A stretch of 64,000 nt of DNA from Pseudopedobacter sp044361595 (lineage in GTDB: Bacteria > Bacteroidota > Bacteroidia > Sphingobacteriales > Sphingobacteriaceae), in contig JBIKIN010000009.1 in the NCBI GenBank assembly GCA_044361595.1, forward strand, positions 1 to 64,000, read 5' to 3'. The notes beneath the pieces are model-generated. The model did not search any database. It was given only the letters and a program-made list of their open reading frames with translations, and was not told the origin of the DNA. A program made the position numbers and the translations under genes. Shown piece after piece: positions 25,145 through 34,287 of this stretch; the first letter of the stretch is position 1, and every line of letters begins with the position of its first letter.

Positions 25145-26815
25145 ATGAGCTTAAGAAATAACAGTTATCGAAAAAACTATACCTTGATAATTGCTTTTAT
25201 GGTGCTGATATCGGTATCGCTAATTTTAGCCCTCATTACAGGATATAATTTAACCAAAAAGTACGTAGAGAACGAGTTCTCAGCTCTTAAAATTGATGTA
25301 TTAGATAAAACCTTAGAGCCATACAACACATTTTTTCAAAATAAAATCCCCGAGATATCTTTCTATCAAGGTTTTTTAGATTCTATTTCGGGCGGTAAAT
25401 ATGCCGATAGCGTTATTAATGTTTATCCTTTCGTTTCTAGAGTTTTGTTTTACGATGCTCAAATCAGTAATCATCAAATAAATGATGGTTTAACCATTGG
25501 TAATTTATCTATCGGGGTAAAGAAAATTTATCAATTTAGAAAAAACATTAAACTTCAAGAAAAAGTGGTTTTCTCGGCAGATAATCCTGGAACCTTATCG
25601 CTAAATATTGGTGATGAGTTTAATAAAATTGGGTTAAAACTGGCTAATTTTATAGAAAGTGTAGATACCACCAAAGCCCTAAATAACGAGCAAATTTTCA
25701 AGTCTTTTTACAGCATTACAAACAATAGGATAAGTTATATCAATATACCCAGAAGAGAGGATATTAAAATCTATCAAGATTTAATGCTCAAGGATATTCC
25801 AGTTTCTCCACTTTTCGAGCAAGATATTTTCTCTTTTGAGTTAGACGCCAATAAATTAAAAATAGAAAATACGCACCCAGCATTGTATCAATATGTAAAT
25901 GTGAGACCCATTTCATTTGACCCTATTTTAGAGAAACCAAATTTAATAACCGCCGATATCTCTTTACCTGGCCCATTTGCAGATTATAAAATCTACTTTG
26001 GTAGCGAAATAGAGTTTTTGAATAAAGAAGTGATTAGAAGATTTTTACCAATTGCACTGGCTGTTTTTGGAGTTTATTTAGTGCTGGCATTTATTACATT
26101 TTTAATTTATAGAAATCTAAACATCAATCAAAAGCTGTATAGCCTTCAGTATGATTTTATCAATAATTTCACCCACGAGTTTAAAACACCAGTATCGGTG
26201 ATAAAAATTGCAGGGAATAATATCAAAAATGCCAAGGCACTAACCGATACCGAAAGAAATCGCTACGGTAGAATATTAGACGAAGAAGCTGATAAGCTAA
26301 ACGATTTAATGAACAAGCTTTTATCTTTTACCCAAATAGAAAATAAAACCATAAAAGTAAATGCCAAGGACATTAATCTAGAGGTTTTCTCACTAAATAT
26401 TATAGATGCTTTTCAGCTAAAATATCCCGATTTTGACATCGAATTAAACATCAAAGATTTAGAAAGCTATGCCACCGATCCTGTTTTGTTAAGCAGTATT
26501 TATCATAACCTGATAGAAAACGCCTATAAATATGCGAAAGAGGGCTCTAAAAACCTTAAATTAGATATTTATCAAGAAAAGAAGATGATTATTTTTTCTT
26601 TTCAAGATACCGGAATTGGCATAGAAGCTAAAGAATTAGAAAACATTTTTAAGAAATTTTATAGAATACAAAGTCGTTATAACCAGCAAGGAAGTATTGG
26701 GCTAGGTTTGGCATTTTGTAAACAACTAGTTAACTTTATGAACGGTAGTATCACCGTAAAAAGCGAGCCCAATAAAGGCTCAATCTTTATAGTGAGCTTG
26801 CCATACAACAACTAA
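25145..26815 (+). CDS. Membrane sensor histidine kinase
   Basis: A 556-residue two-component kinase. A first membrane helix lies near residues 15-36, then a periplasmic sensor of about 260 residues, then a second helix (FLPIALAVFGVYLVLAFITFLIY). The H-box is NNFTHEFKTPVSV with the phospho-acceptor H344. The ATP-binding part has NLIENAYKYA (N box), DTGIGI (G1) and GLGLAFCKQLV (G2). No HAMP domain is evident. It lies 3 bp after the S9-like gene and 2 bp before the regulator gene, so all three are co-transcribed. Confidence 0.94.
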   Translation: MSLRNNSYRKNYTLIIAFMVLISVSLILALITGYNLTKKYVENEFSALKIDVLDKTLEPYNTFFQNKIPEISFYQGFLDSISGGKYADSVINVYPFVSRVLFYDAQISNHQINDGLTIGNLSIGVKKIYQFRKNIKLQEKVVFSADNPGTLSLNIGDEFNKIGLKLANFIESVDTTKALNNEQIFKSFYSITNNRISYINIPRREDIKIYQDLMLKDIPVSPLFEQDIFSFELDANKLKIENTHPALYQYVNVRPISFDPILEKPNLITADISLPGPFADYKIYFGSEIEFLNKEVIRRFLPIALAVFGVYLVLAFITFLIYRNLNINQKLYSLQYDFINNFTHEFKTPVSVIKIAGNNIKNAKALTDTERNRYGRILDEEADKLNDLMNKLLSFTQIENKTIKVNAKDINLEVFSLNIIDAFQLKYPDFDIELNIKDLESYATDPVLLSSIYHNLIENAYKYAKEGSKNLKLDIYQEKKMIIFSFQDTGIGIEAKELENIFKKFYRIQSRYNQQGSIGLGLAFCKQLVNFMNGSITVKSEPNKGSIFIVSLPYNN

Positions 26816-26817
26816 TT

Positions 26818-27507
26818 ATGCACAAAGAAATAAAAATTGCAATTGTAGAAGACGATGAAAACCTTAGATTTTTAGTAAGTAGCAGACTAAGTCAAGAAGG
26901 TTATACCGTTTTAGAAACTGGTAACGGAGCAGCAGCTATAGATTTAATCTTAAAAGAGCAGCCAAACATTGTTTTATTAGATTGGATGTTGCCAGAGAAA
27001 GAAGGCTCTGAAGTTTGTGCCTATGTGCGTGAAAAAGGTTTTGATAAAATGATCATCATGATGACCGCTAAATCGCAAGATCTAGATAAAATCGATGCCT
27101 TTAGTTTTGGTGCTTCAGATTATATAACCAAGCCATTTAATATGGATGTTTTAGTAGCCATGTTAGATAGTAAAGCTAAATATGCCCTTCAAAACAAGCC
27201 CGAGATTAATAAATTTGGCAATATGGAGCATCATCCTAATACACACTCTTTATTAGCTAACAATAAAAAAATTGAACTTACCATTTTAGAAAACAGAATT
27301 TTACTGTATTTCTTAAACAACAAAAACAAGGTGATTAGCAGAGATGATTTGATGATGGAAGTTTGGGGTTATAACTCTGATGTAAATACAAGAACGCTAG
27401 ATATGCACATTGTAAGACTGCGTAAAAAGATTGAGCATAATGCAGATAGTCCAGAGTTCTTACAAACCGTTAGGGGAGTGGGTTATCGTTTTAACGACGA
27501 GTCTTAA
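26818..27507 (+). CDS. OmpR-family response regulator
   Basis: A 229-residue regulator with a receiver domain (acidic pocket VEDDEN, phospho-acceptor D55 in VLLDWMLP, TKPF lysine) and a winged-helix DNA-binding domain (residues ~130-229, ending TVRGVGYRF). It is the partner of the kinase just upstream. Target genes cannot be read from the sequence. Confidence 0.95.
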   Translation: MHKEIKIAIVEDDENLRFLVSSRLSQEGYTVLETGNGAAAIDLILKEQPNIVLLDWMLPEKEGSEVCAYVREKGFDKMIIMMTAKSQDLDKIDAFSFGASDYITKPFNMDVLVAMLDSKAKYALQNKPEINKFGNMEHHPNTHSLLANNKKIELTILENRILLYFLNNKNKVISRDDLMMEVWGYNSDVNTRTLDMHIVRLRKKIEHNADSPEFLQTVRGVGYRFNDES

Positions 27508-27518
27508 ATAATTTATTT

Positions 27519-27674
27519 GGGCGTTTTAATCCCGATGAAAAATCGGGACAGGCTACGTTATCCCTGCCCGTCCGGTCAGGCGGGCGCTGTAGTCCCGATG
27601 AAAAATCGGGAGCTATCACTGCTCTGAAGGTTCAAAGAACTCCTTTGGAGAGTCCTTTGGACTATAGTTAACGC
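27519..27674 (+). repeat. GGGCGTT...TTAACGC hairpin element, copy 1
   Basis: A 156 bp element between the regulator gene and the next gene. It starts GGGCGTTTTAA and ends ATAGTTAACGC. Inside are two copies of TCCCGATGAAAAATCGGGA (27530-27548, 27593-27611), each a small hairpin, and a stem in GCCCGTCCGGTCAGGCGGGC. Copies 2 and 3 are at 46839-46946 and 47806-47924. Confidence 0.7.
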
Positions 27675-27705
27675 ACCTTTCAAGCGTAAATAAACATTTA
27701 AATAA

Positions 27706-28338
27706 GTGAAAAAGATTGTACTCTTATTTTTTATTCTAATAAGCTTTGGTTTTGCCAAAGCGCAAGAAAATACTTTTTTAAAAGTTTATGATCATAAAAA
27801 GCTCACAGGTAACACCCTCAAAGTTTTTGCAGAAGACGGTTTGGTAGCCATAACAGTAATTAAACCCAATTTGGTGGAACTTGCTTTTTTAAAAAAAGAT
27901 ATAAATACAGAAACATCAAATGATAAAATTGCTGAAGAGAATTATATCAGGGTAACACAAAATTTAGAAAACATCTACCTACAAACCGATTCTCTGATGC
28001 TGGTTATCAGTAAATTGAATTTTTCTATTCAATTTAAATCCTTTAAAAATCAGACTTTATTGGTTGTTGATAGCGCTCAAATAAATAATCAGTATAGCAA
28101 GATTAAGTTTACAACAGCTAAAGAAACTAGCTTTAAAAACACAAAAGGGAAAACTTTTAAGGTTAAAGAATATCCAATCAGTAAACAATCTATTAGTTTA
28201 TTTAATCAAGTGGTTTTACTTCACATTAAAGAAGCAGTAAAAGGAAATTTATTGTTTAAAAAGAGCAATGTATTAGAGTATAAAACCAATCATACATCTC
28301 CTTTAAGCTTTCAGTTTTCTACCTCCAGAAATAAATAA
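27706..28338 (+). CDS. Secreted protein of unknown function
   Basis: A 210-residue protein beginning at GTG (27706) with a clear signal sequence (KKIVLLFFILISFGFAKAQ). The mature part is rich in strand-forming segments and lysine and has no known motif. I do not recognise the family. It begins 32 bp after the hairpin element and may share the transcript of the two-component operon or have its own promoter. Confidence 0.6.
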   Translation: MKKIVLLFFILISFGFAKAQENTFLKVYDHKKLTGNTLKVFAEDGLVAITVIKPNLVELAFLKKDINTETSNDKIAEENYIRVTQNLENIYLQTDSLMLVISKLNFSIQFKSFKNQTLLVVDSAQINNQYSKIKFTTAKETSFKNTKGKTFKVKEYPISKQSISLFNQVVLLHIKEAVKGNLLFKKSNVLEYKTNHTSPLSFQFSTSRNK

Positions 28339-28390
28339 ATTTTTAAAATAACTTCTAAATAGAGAATTAAATGATTGACGATACTATCTA

Positions 28391-28789
28391 TTAATGATTT
28401 AATTTGATAATATTGATTTCATCAATATTTAAGAAATGTTTGTCAAATGTTAGTAAATCAAGCTTGTATTGTTTTGAAATTGCGGCAATCCAAATATCAT
28501 TTTCTGGGATAGCTTTTCCTTTATTAATCAAACTTGATTTTAGAAAACCATACTCTTTAGAAGTATTGTTGTCTGCGTCTAATACTACGCAATTGGATAG
28601 CAGTTGATTTATTAAAGTTATGTTTTTCTTAAAATTATTAGACTTATGTGCACCAAAATATAATTCTCCTAAAACAGCAAAAGGTATATAAACAATCTTA
28701 CTACTATCAAAAATTTTTCTAATTTCTAAATTTCCTCTAAATAATTCAATAACTACATTTGTGTCAATTAGGATATTATTTCCAATCAT
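28391..28789 (-). CDS. PIN-domain ribonuclease toxin (VapC-like)
   Basis: A 132-residue PIN protein with the acidic residues in place: D9 (NILIDTNVVIELFRG), E42 (AVLGELYFG), D98 (AIPENDIWIAAI) and D116 (LLTFDKHF). Likely type II toxin. The antitoxin gene overlaps its start by 14 bp. The pair sits alone between an unknown secreted protein gene and nadE. Confidence 0.92.
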   Translation of the reverse strand: MIGNNILIDTNVVIELFRGNLEIRKIFDSSKIVYIPFAVLGELYFGAHKSNNFKKNITLINQLLSNCVVLDADNNTSKEYGFLKSSLINKGKAIPENDIWIAAISKQYKLDLLTFDKHFLNIDEINIIKLNH

Positions 28790-29006
28790 TTAAATCAATT
28801 TGTTCACAATTTGAAGAAATAATTTGCTCGAATTCGTCAGCTTCTTGATTAGACCAAATTCCTGAAAATTTAGAAAATCTACTGTTTTTGTCGGCAATTG
28901 GTTTTCTAGGTGTAACTAAAAGTTTCTCAACAGCACTTAAAACTGATTCATTTTCAATTTTTAAGATTTTTTCTATTAGTGTTAATTTCTTAGTTCCTAT
29001 ATCCAT
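28776..29006 (-). CDS. Antitoxin of the adjacent PIN toxin
   Basis: A 76-residue protein upstream of and overlapping the toxin gene. The N-terminus (MDIGTKKLTLIEKILKIENESVLSAVEKLL) is a short helical region; the tail FSKFSGIWSNQEADEFEQII ends in LNDW. The FSGIW and acidic-tail layout matches that of antitoxins paired with Bacteroidota PIN toxins and echoes the tails near 5.2-6.1 kb. Confidence 0.8.
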   Translation of the reverse strand: MDIGTKKLTLIEKILKIENESVLSAVEKLLVTPRKPIADKNSRFSKFSGIWSNQEADEFEQIISSNCEQIDLNDWK

Positions 29007-29046
29007 TGTTTAGAAATTTATTGCCAAATATAATAATTTAAGAACC

Positions 29047-30687
29047 CTAACTCAAATACTTCCCTACAATAGGCATTCTACGGCCCATACCAAATGCTTT
29101 AGGCGACACCCTTAAAATAGGTGGAGTTTGATAGCGTTTAAACTCAGCCTTGTTCACCATTTTTAAAATTCTATCTACCAAATTTTTGTCATAACCAGAC
29201 GCTATGATATCCTTAGAGCTCTTTTTTAATTCAATGTATTCAAACAAAATTTTATCTAAAACATCGTAATCTGGTAAAGAGTCTGAGTCTTTTTGATCTG
29301 GTCTTAACTCTGCGGAAGGCGGTTTTACAATTGAATTGATAGGGATTATTTCTTGGGCTCTATTAATGTAATTACACAGCTGGTAAACTTGCGTCTTATA
29401 ACAATCGCCAATTACAGAAATAGCGCCGCACATATCGCCATATAAGGTTCCATAACCTACCGCCGATTCGCTTTTGTTACTGGTATTCAGTAAAATGTAT
29501 CCAAATTTATTAGACATAGCCATCAAAATAACACCTCTTGCTCTGGCTTGTATATTTTCTTCGGTTAAGTTTGGTGCTAAACCTGTAAACTCTTTAGCTA
29601 ACGTTTCATCAAAAGTATCTGCAATATCTTTAATTGGGATAATGGTACTCTTACAACCTAAATTTTTGACTAAATCTTCGGCGTCTTTTATAGAATGATC
29701 CGAAGAGTATTTAGACGGCATTAATACAGCCATTACGTTTTCTGCACCTAATGCATGGCAAGCCAATGTGCAAACTAAGGCCGAGTCTATTCCTCCAGAT
29801 AAGCCTAATACAGCTTTGCTAAATCCAGATTTAGTGAAATAATCCTTAATCCCCAAGATTAAAGCATCATAAACTTGTTGCGTATCTGTAGGGCGTTCTT
29901 TTTTAGCATTTAATACGATAGAACTTTGAACATTTTCTACATCAAATACCTGAATGTCTTCTTCAAAATACTTAAACTCCGATACCAAGTCTCCAGCTTT
30001 ATCAAAAACTAAAGAACCCCCATCAAAAATTAATTCTGTTTGTGCACCTACATGATTAACATAAAAAAGTGGGATACCGTATTTTTTGCAGTTTTGTGAA
30101 AGTATAAATATTCTTTCCTCATCATGATTATAGGCAAAAGGAGATGCTGCAATATTAATCATGAAATCTGGATTTTCTTTCATCAACTCATCCATAGGGC
30201 AAGTTTTGTAAAGCGGATTATCTCCTAAATTCCACAAATCCTCACAAATGGTTAACGCAATTTTATGCCCTTTGTAATCCACACATTTAAATTCATGAGC
30301 AGGTTCAAAGTAACGGTACTCATCAAAAACATCGTAGGTAGGTAATAATGCTTTTTTTATAATCTGTTTAATTTCACCATCTGCAATAAAATAAGCAGCA
30401 TTGTATAAATCCTTACCCTCTACTAAAGGGTTAGCAATAGGCAATCCAATTACGCAAGCAATATCTTTGGCTGCTTTAGCAATTTCTAGTGCAGCATCGT
30501 TACAAAGTGAAATAAATTCTGGGTATTCTAAAAAATCTCTAGGCGGATAGCCACAAATAGATAGCTCAGCAAAAACCACAAGGTCTACACCTGCATGGCG
30601 TTGCTCTTCTAAAGTTTGGATAATTTTATGAGTATTAGCCTCAAAGTTGCCAATATGATAGTTCAATTGTGCTAAAGCAATTTTCAT
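29047..30687 (-). CDS. nadE: Glutamine-dependent NAD+ synthetase
   Basis: Last step of NAD synthesis, amidating deamido-NAD with glutamine ammonia. Residues 1-~260 are a nitrilase-type glutaminase with the catalytic Glu (VVFAELSICGYPP), Lys (KKALLPTYDVFDEYRYF) and Cys (ALTICEDLW). The C-terminal synthetase has the ATP loop SGGIDSALVCTLA and NTSNKSESAVGYGTLYGDMCGA. Length (546) is right for the bacterial glutamine-dependent form. It is transcribed away from gldB. Confidence 0.95.
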   Translation of the reverse strand: MKIALAQLNYHIGNFEANTHKIIQTLEEQRHAGVDLVVFAELSICGYPPRDFLEYPEFISLCNDAALEIAKAAKDIACVIGLPIANPLVEGKDLYNAAYFIADGEIKQIIKKALLPTYDVFDEYRYFEPAHEFKCVDYKGHKIALTICEDLWNLGDNPLYKTCPMDELMKENPDFMINIAASPFAYNHDEERIFILSQNCKKYGIPLFYVNHVGAQTELIFDGGSLVFDKAGDLVSEFKYFEEDIQVFDVENVQSSIVLNAKKERPTDTQQVYDALILGIKDYFTKSGFSKAVLGLSGGIDSALVCTLACHALGAENVMAVLMPSKYSSDHSIKDAEDLVKNLGCKSTIIPIKDIADTFDETLAKEFTGLAPNLTEENIQARARGVILMAMSNKFGYILLNTSNKSESAVGYGTLYGDMCGAISVIGDCYKTQVYQLCNYINRAQEIIPINSIVKPPSAELRPDQKDSDSLPDYDVLDKILFEYIELKKSSKDIIASGYDKNLVDRILKMVNKAEFKRYQTPPILRVSPKAFGMGRRMPIVGKYLS

Positions 30688-30734
30688 TGATTATGGGTAA
30701 AATATTAACTTACAATTAGTTTTTACACAAATAT

Positions 30735-31379
30735 TTAAAAGTATATAGCAAGGTTTAAGCCTACATAAGTACTTTTTAAAGTGCCATCACCAGATTTAAT
30801 ATCTGTAAAACCATTATCAAAAGTTAAACCACTAGCTAATTTTGTTTTTTCGCCTAAGCCAAACTCAACTCCGGCACCAAAAATCAGAGATGCTCTATAA
30901 AACCCCGTATTTTTATAAATATCTGCATTTTCTACAGCAGTAGTTCCGCTACCTCCTTTAATATCTTGTTTGGCTCTAACATTAAATCCATTACCTAAAC
31001 CAAACTCGCCAAAAAACCTTAAATCATTATTTTCTGCGGTATATAATTTCAATTTAGCAGGTATTTCTAAGTATTGTAATTTATAAATTTGTTGTTCTCC
31101 GTTATTGATAGAAGCAGTGCTTTTTGTTTGGCCATTTATGGTCGTTAATTTTAAGCCTGTCGAGAATGCATAATTTTCGGCAAAAAAGAAATCTCCTAAC
31201 AAACCATAGCTAAAACCAGCTCTTAAGCCATCGCCTTCTAGCTCGTTAACATCCGATTTAATATAGCCAAATGTGGGATGCGCAGCTAAACCCAATTTAA
31301 AACCTTTAAATGTGTCATCTTGAGCAAACAACGTTGTAGAACAAATACAAAATAATGCGGCTATTAATATCTTTTTCAT
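30735..31379 (-). CDS. Outer-membrane beta-barrel protein
   Basis: A 214-residue protein with signal sequence MKKILIAALFCICSTTLFAQ. The mature part alternates short hydrophobic strands (FSYGLLGDFFFAENYAFSTGLKL, ASLIFGAGVEFGL) typical of the small porin-family outer-membrane barrels of Bacteroidota and ends in a strand with a terminal aromatic residue (YVGLNLAIYF). Function is probably structural or in transport; no ligand can be inferred. Confidence 0.82.
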   Translation of the reverse strand: MKKILIAALFCICSTTLFAQDDTFKGFKLGLAAHPTFGYIKSDVNELEGDGLRAGFSYGLLGDFFFAENYAFSTGLKLTTINGQTKSTASINNGEQQIYKLQYLEIPAKLKLYTAENNDLRFFGEFGLGNGFNVRAKQDIKGGSGTTAVENADIYKNTGFYRASLIFGAGVEFGLGEKTKLASGLTFDNGFTDIKSGDGTLKSTYVGLNLAIYF

Positions 31380-31401
31380 AAATTGAGTTTTAAATTATCT
31401 A

Positions 31402-31409
31402 TACTTTTG
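31402..31409 (+). promoter_or_regulatory. Possible -7 element upstream of gldB
   Basis: TACTTTTG fits the Bacteroidota sigma-A -7 consensus TAnnTTTG, 18 bp before the gldB ATG. A TTG triplet 16 bp further upstream could be the -33 part, though the spacing is short. Confidence 0.35.
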
Positions 31410-31426
31410 TTTTAAATAAATTTTAT

Positions 31427-32455
31427 ATGCGTTTCAAAATTACTCTTTTTTTTCTAATCTCTGTTTTAGCAATTTCATGTACCAATAATAAACATATCGA
31501 TACAAGTAATATTGATATCAACCTAGAAGTACAAAGATTCGACCAAGATTTATTCCGGGTTAAGCCAGTAAACGTGACTCAAGATTTAACCAATTTAGAA
31601 AAAAAATATCCTACTTTTTATAACGATTATTTTGAGAAAATTTTGAGTGTAGGTTCTAAGCAAAACCCCGAATACTACACTACTATTGCAGCTGTTTTAG
31701 AAGGCGATGCTTTTAAAGAGTTACAAAAGGAAACTAATCAGGTTTACCCAAATTTTGATCAGTATCAAGAGGAAATTACCGAGTCTTTTAAAAGAATAAA
31801 ATATTATTACCCCGAGTGGAAAAACCCTAAAATTATCACTTATATTTCTGGTTTTCAGGTGCAAACACCTATTGGAAGTGGATATGTGGGAATTGGTTTA
31901 GATATGTTTTTAGGTAAGGAATCTAAGTTTTATCCAGCTTTAGTCGAAACCATTCCAAGATATATCAGTCGTAGATTTACTCCAGAAAATATCACACCTA
32001 GAGTGGTGGAGGTCATCACTAGAGAAGAACTTTTTCCCGAATTAAGTAACGATAAAACTTTACTCTCTAAAATGATTTACAATGGAAAGTTATTGTATTT
32101 TATGAAACAAATACTACCCCAAGTTGCTGATAGCACTTTAATAGGATATTCAGAAGCACAAATGAAATGGGCTACTGATTTTGAGTCTGATACTTATGCT
32201 TATTTTTTAGAATACAATTTATTATATGAGTCAGATTATTTTAAGATACAGAAATTTATATCAGAAGCGCCTTTTACGCCTGGTTTGGGCACTAAAAATG
32301 ACTCGGCACCAAAATTGGGTAATTTTATAGGATGGCAAATTGTAAAGCGTTATATGGAAGAAAATACTGAGGTTGATCTTAAACAATTAATGCTAGAAAA
32401 GGATGCCCAAAAAATATTAAGAATGGCAAAGTATAGACCTGTAAATAAACAGTAA
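31427..32455 (+). CDS. gldB: Gliding-motility lipoprotein GldB
   Basis: A 342-residue lipoprotein (MRFKITLFFLISVLAISC, lipid on Cys18). The mature part begins with VEVQRFDQDLF-like wording (LEVQRFDQDLFRVKP), which is characteristic of GldB, and includes ITYISGFQVQTPI and YPALVETIPRYISRRF. GldB is required for gliding in Flavobacterium and is often encoded with gldC; gldC is not seen here, and a patatin-like gene follows 2 bp later instead. Presence in a non-gliding organism is common. Confidence 0.9.
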   Translation: MRFKITLFFLISVLAISCTNNKHIDTSNIDINLEVQRFDQDLFRVKPVNVTQDLTNLEKKYPTFYNDYFEKILSVGSKQNPEYYTTIAAVLEGDAFKELQKETNQVYPNFDQYQEEITESFKRIKYYYPEWKNPKIITYISGFQVQTPIGSGYVGIGLDMFLGKESKFYPALVETIPRYISRRFTPENITPRVVEVITREELFPELSNDKTLLSKMIYNGKLLYFMKQILPQVADSTLIGYSEAQMKWATDFESDTYAYFLEYNLLYESDYFKIQKFISEAPFTPGLGTKNDSAPKLGNFIGWQIVKRYMEENTEVDLKQLMLEKDAQKILRMAKYRPVNKQ

Positions 32456-32457
32456 AT

Positions 32458-33219
32458 ATGAAAATTGGTGTTGTTTTAAGCGGAGGTGGTATAAGGGGAG
32501 TGGCGCATTTAGGAGTTTTAAAGGCTTTACAAGAGCGTGACATTAAAATTTCTATGATTACCGGAACAAGTGCAGGCGCAATTGTTGGCGCCTTGTTTGC
32601 GAATGGATTGTCGCCAGATGAAGCTTTCAAAATTTTTCAGGGTACACGTTTTTTGAGCTTTTTACGTCCAGCTTTTAGAGGTCCTGCTTTATTAAATCTT
32701 GAAACAGCTATTCCACTTTTTAAAAAGCATTTTCCACACGATTCTTTTGAAGGTTTAAAAATACCATTAATAGTTACTGCAACAAATTTTAATAAAGGTG
32801 AGTTAACCTATTTTAAAGAGGGTGATTTAATTAGAAAAGTTTTGGCTTCTAGCTGTATCCCAGGTGTTTTTAGCCCAATCATGATTGAGGGGCAGTATTA
32901 TGTAGATGGGGGAGTACTCAATAATTTCCCAGTGGAACCATTGTTAGAGCATTGTGATTTTATTATTGGTTCTAGTTGTAATAATTTACCTCATTTAGAT
33001 AAATTTAAAAACATGAAACAAGTGATTGAGAGGGCCGCAGTACTTTCAATTAACTCAGATATGAAAGAAAAATTAAAATTTGTAGATTTTTTAATTGAGC
33101 CATTAGGACTAGGTCAAACTAGTATTTTCGAAATTAGTAAAGCCGAAGAAATATTCTGGTTAGCCTATGACGAAACGCTCAAGCAAGTCTCAAAAATAAA
33201 GGAGCTAACCAATTGCTAA
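32458..33219 (+). CDS. Patatin-like phospholipase family protein
   Basis: A 253-residue serine hydrolase. The oxyanion loop is SGGGIRGVAHLG, the nucleophile motif is GTSAGAI, and the Asp of the catalytic dyad is in YVDGGVLNNFPVEPL. All three family features are present, so it should be active on lipids or acyl substrates. It lies 2 bp after gldB, in one operon ended by the terminator at 33224. Confidence 0.94.
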   Translation: MKIGVVLSGGGIRGVAHLGVLKALQERDIKISMITGTSAGAIVGALFANGLSPDEAFKIFQGTRFLSFLRPAFRGPALLNLETAIPLFKKHFPHDSFEGLKIPLIVTATNFNKGELTYFKEGDLIRKVLASSCIPGVFSPIMIEGQYYVDGGVLNNFPVEPLLEHCDFIIGSSCNNLPHLDKFKNMKQVIERAAVLSINSDMKEKLKFVDFLIEPLGLGQTSIFEISKAEEIFWLAYDETLKQVSKIKELTNC

Positions 33220-33223
33220 AAAT

Positions 33224-33261
33224 AAAAAAGCTAGTTTGAAACATCAAACTAGCTTTTTTTT
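33224..33261. terminator. Intrinsic terminator after the gldB operon
   Basis: A 15 bp perfect stem (AAAAAAGCTAGTTTG with CAAACTAGCTTTTTT), loop AAACAT, and flanking T and A runs. It serves the plus-strand operon and could act in both directions for the small gene at 33278-33463. Confidence 0.92.
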
Positions 33262-33277
33262 ACAACATCAATTGTCG

Positions 33278-33463
33278 TTAATCTTTTAATATTCTTAGTA
33301 CACCCACAATACTAATTCCTGCTCCTATAAATGTTAATGCCCATCCAATTAAATCTATAATAGTAGAATGTTCTATAAATTGCTTGATATAAATACCAAA
33401 TAAAGTAACAAAAAGACCTGAAATAATAAGGATGTAATGAGACGGGTTATTTGCGTTTACCAT
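33278..33463 (-). CDS. Small two-helix membrane protein
   Basis: A 61-residue protein with two hydrophobic helices (YILIISGLFVTLFGIYIKQF and IIDLIGWALTFIGAGISIVGVLRIL) joined by a short acidic loop. It resembles many small inner-membrane proteins of Bacteroidota with no known function. The good start (MVNANNPSHY) and length support a real gene, but no family is assigned. Confidence 0.6.
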   Translation of the reverse strand: MVNANNPSHYILIISGLFVTLFGIYIKQFIEHSTIIDLIGWALTFIGAGISIVGVLRILKD

Positions 33464-33593
33464 TTTAAATTTTTTTATACTGCAAAAATAAAATTATTGT
33501 TTAAATAAACGTACAAACCCACAAACTTATTTAAATTTTTATCTACTGTATCACAATTAAACAAAACAGCGTAATTATTATAAATTGATAAAA

Positions 33594-34037
33594 ATGAAAT
33601 TAAAATTTATTTTAATAGGTTTTGTATTAATTAGCTTAGGATGTGTGCAAAAAGATAGTTTAACTTTTTGTCCTGCTGTAATTTGCGAAACAGAGTTTAA
33701 ACAAATTAAATTAGAAATTGTAAATCAGAGTGGTCAAAATTTAATAGCATCAGCGCCAAATGTTATTTTAAATTATTTTACTATTTACAGTAACAGATTA
33801 AAACGAAATGTAGAAGTTGATATTGATGCATCAAAGCGATTCATAGTTTTTTACACCTACGGTTCTGATGAGTTTATCATCACTTATAACAGCACTTTTC
33901 CAGATAATTTAAAGGTAGAAACTAAGTTTAATCCTGACGATTGCTGTGGCGTTTTAGATATCACAAAATTAACACTTAATAACAGTTCTATAAACTTTAA
34001 CAACTCGGGCCCTACAACTATAATCTTGAAAAAGTAA
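33594..34037 (+). CDS. Small lipoprotein of unknown function
   Basis: Starting at ATG 33594 it has a lipoprotein signal (MKLKFILIGFVLISLGC). The frame is open from a TTG at 33585 but the ATG gives a better signal. The 147-residue product keeps a Cys pair near the middle and end (FCPAVICETEF, DCCGVLD) that could form disulfides. No family is recognised. It stands alone between the terminator at 33224 and the ATP synthase cluster end. Confidence 0.6.
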   Translation: MKLKFILIGFVLISLGCVQKDSLTFCPAVICETEFKQIKLEIVNQSGQNLIASAPNVILNYFTIYSNRLKRNVEVDIDASKRFIVFYTYGSDEFIITYNSTFPDNLKVETKFNPDDCCGVLDITKLTLNNSSINFNNSGPTTIILKK

Positions 34038-34234
34038 CACCTTAACAATACCTATTTGATTACCTTAATTAGGCATCTATTTTTAAAAATGGATGCTTTT
34101 TTATTTAAAGATATTTTCTATAAGTTAATCAACTCTATTCTTTCTAATTATGATAAAATATTTTATTTACTATTTCTAAGATTAAAGAGTCTTTGAGAAT
34201 TTTAAAAGTAAGTTAGTATCTAATAAAAAAAACA

Positions 34235-34264
34235 AAGCCTTCATCTGATTAAAGATGAAGGCTT
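34235..34264 (-). terminator. Intrinsic terminator of the ATP synthase cluster
   Basis: Stem AAGCCTTCATCT with AGATGAAGGCTT, loop GATTAA. On the minus strand it comes 24 bp after the atpG stop and is followed by a T-run (complement of 34225-34232). Confidence 0.88.
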
Positions 34265-34287
34265 GCCCCTTTGTTTAAATATTCTTT

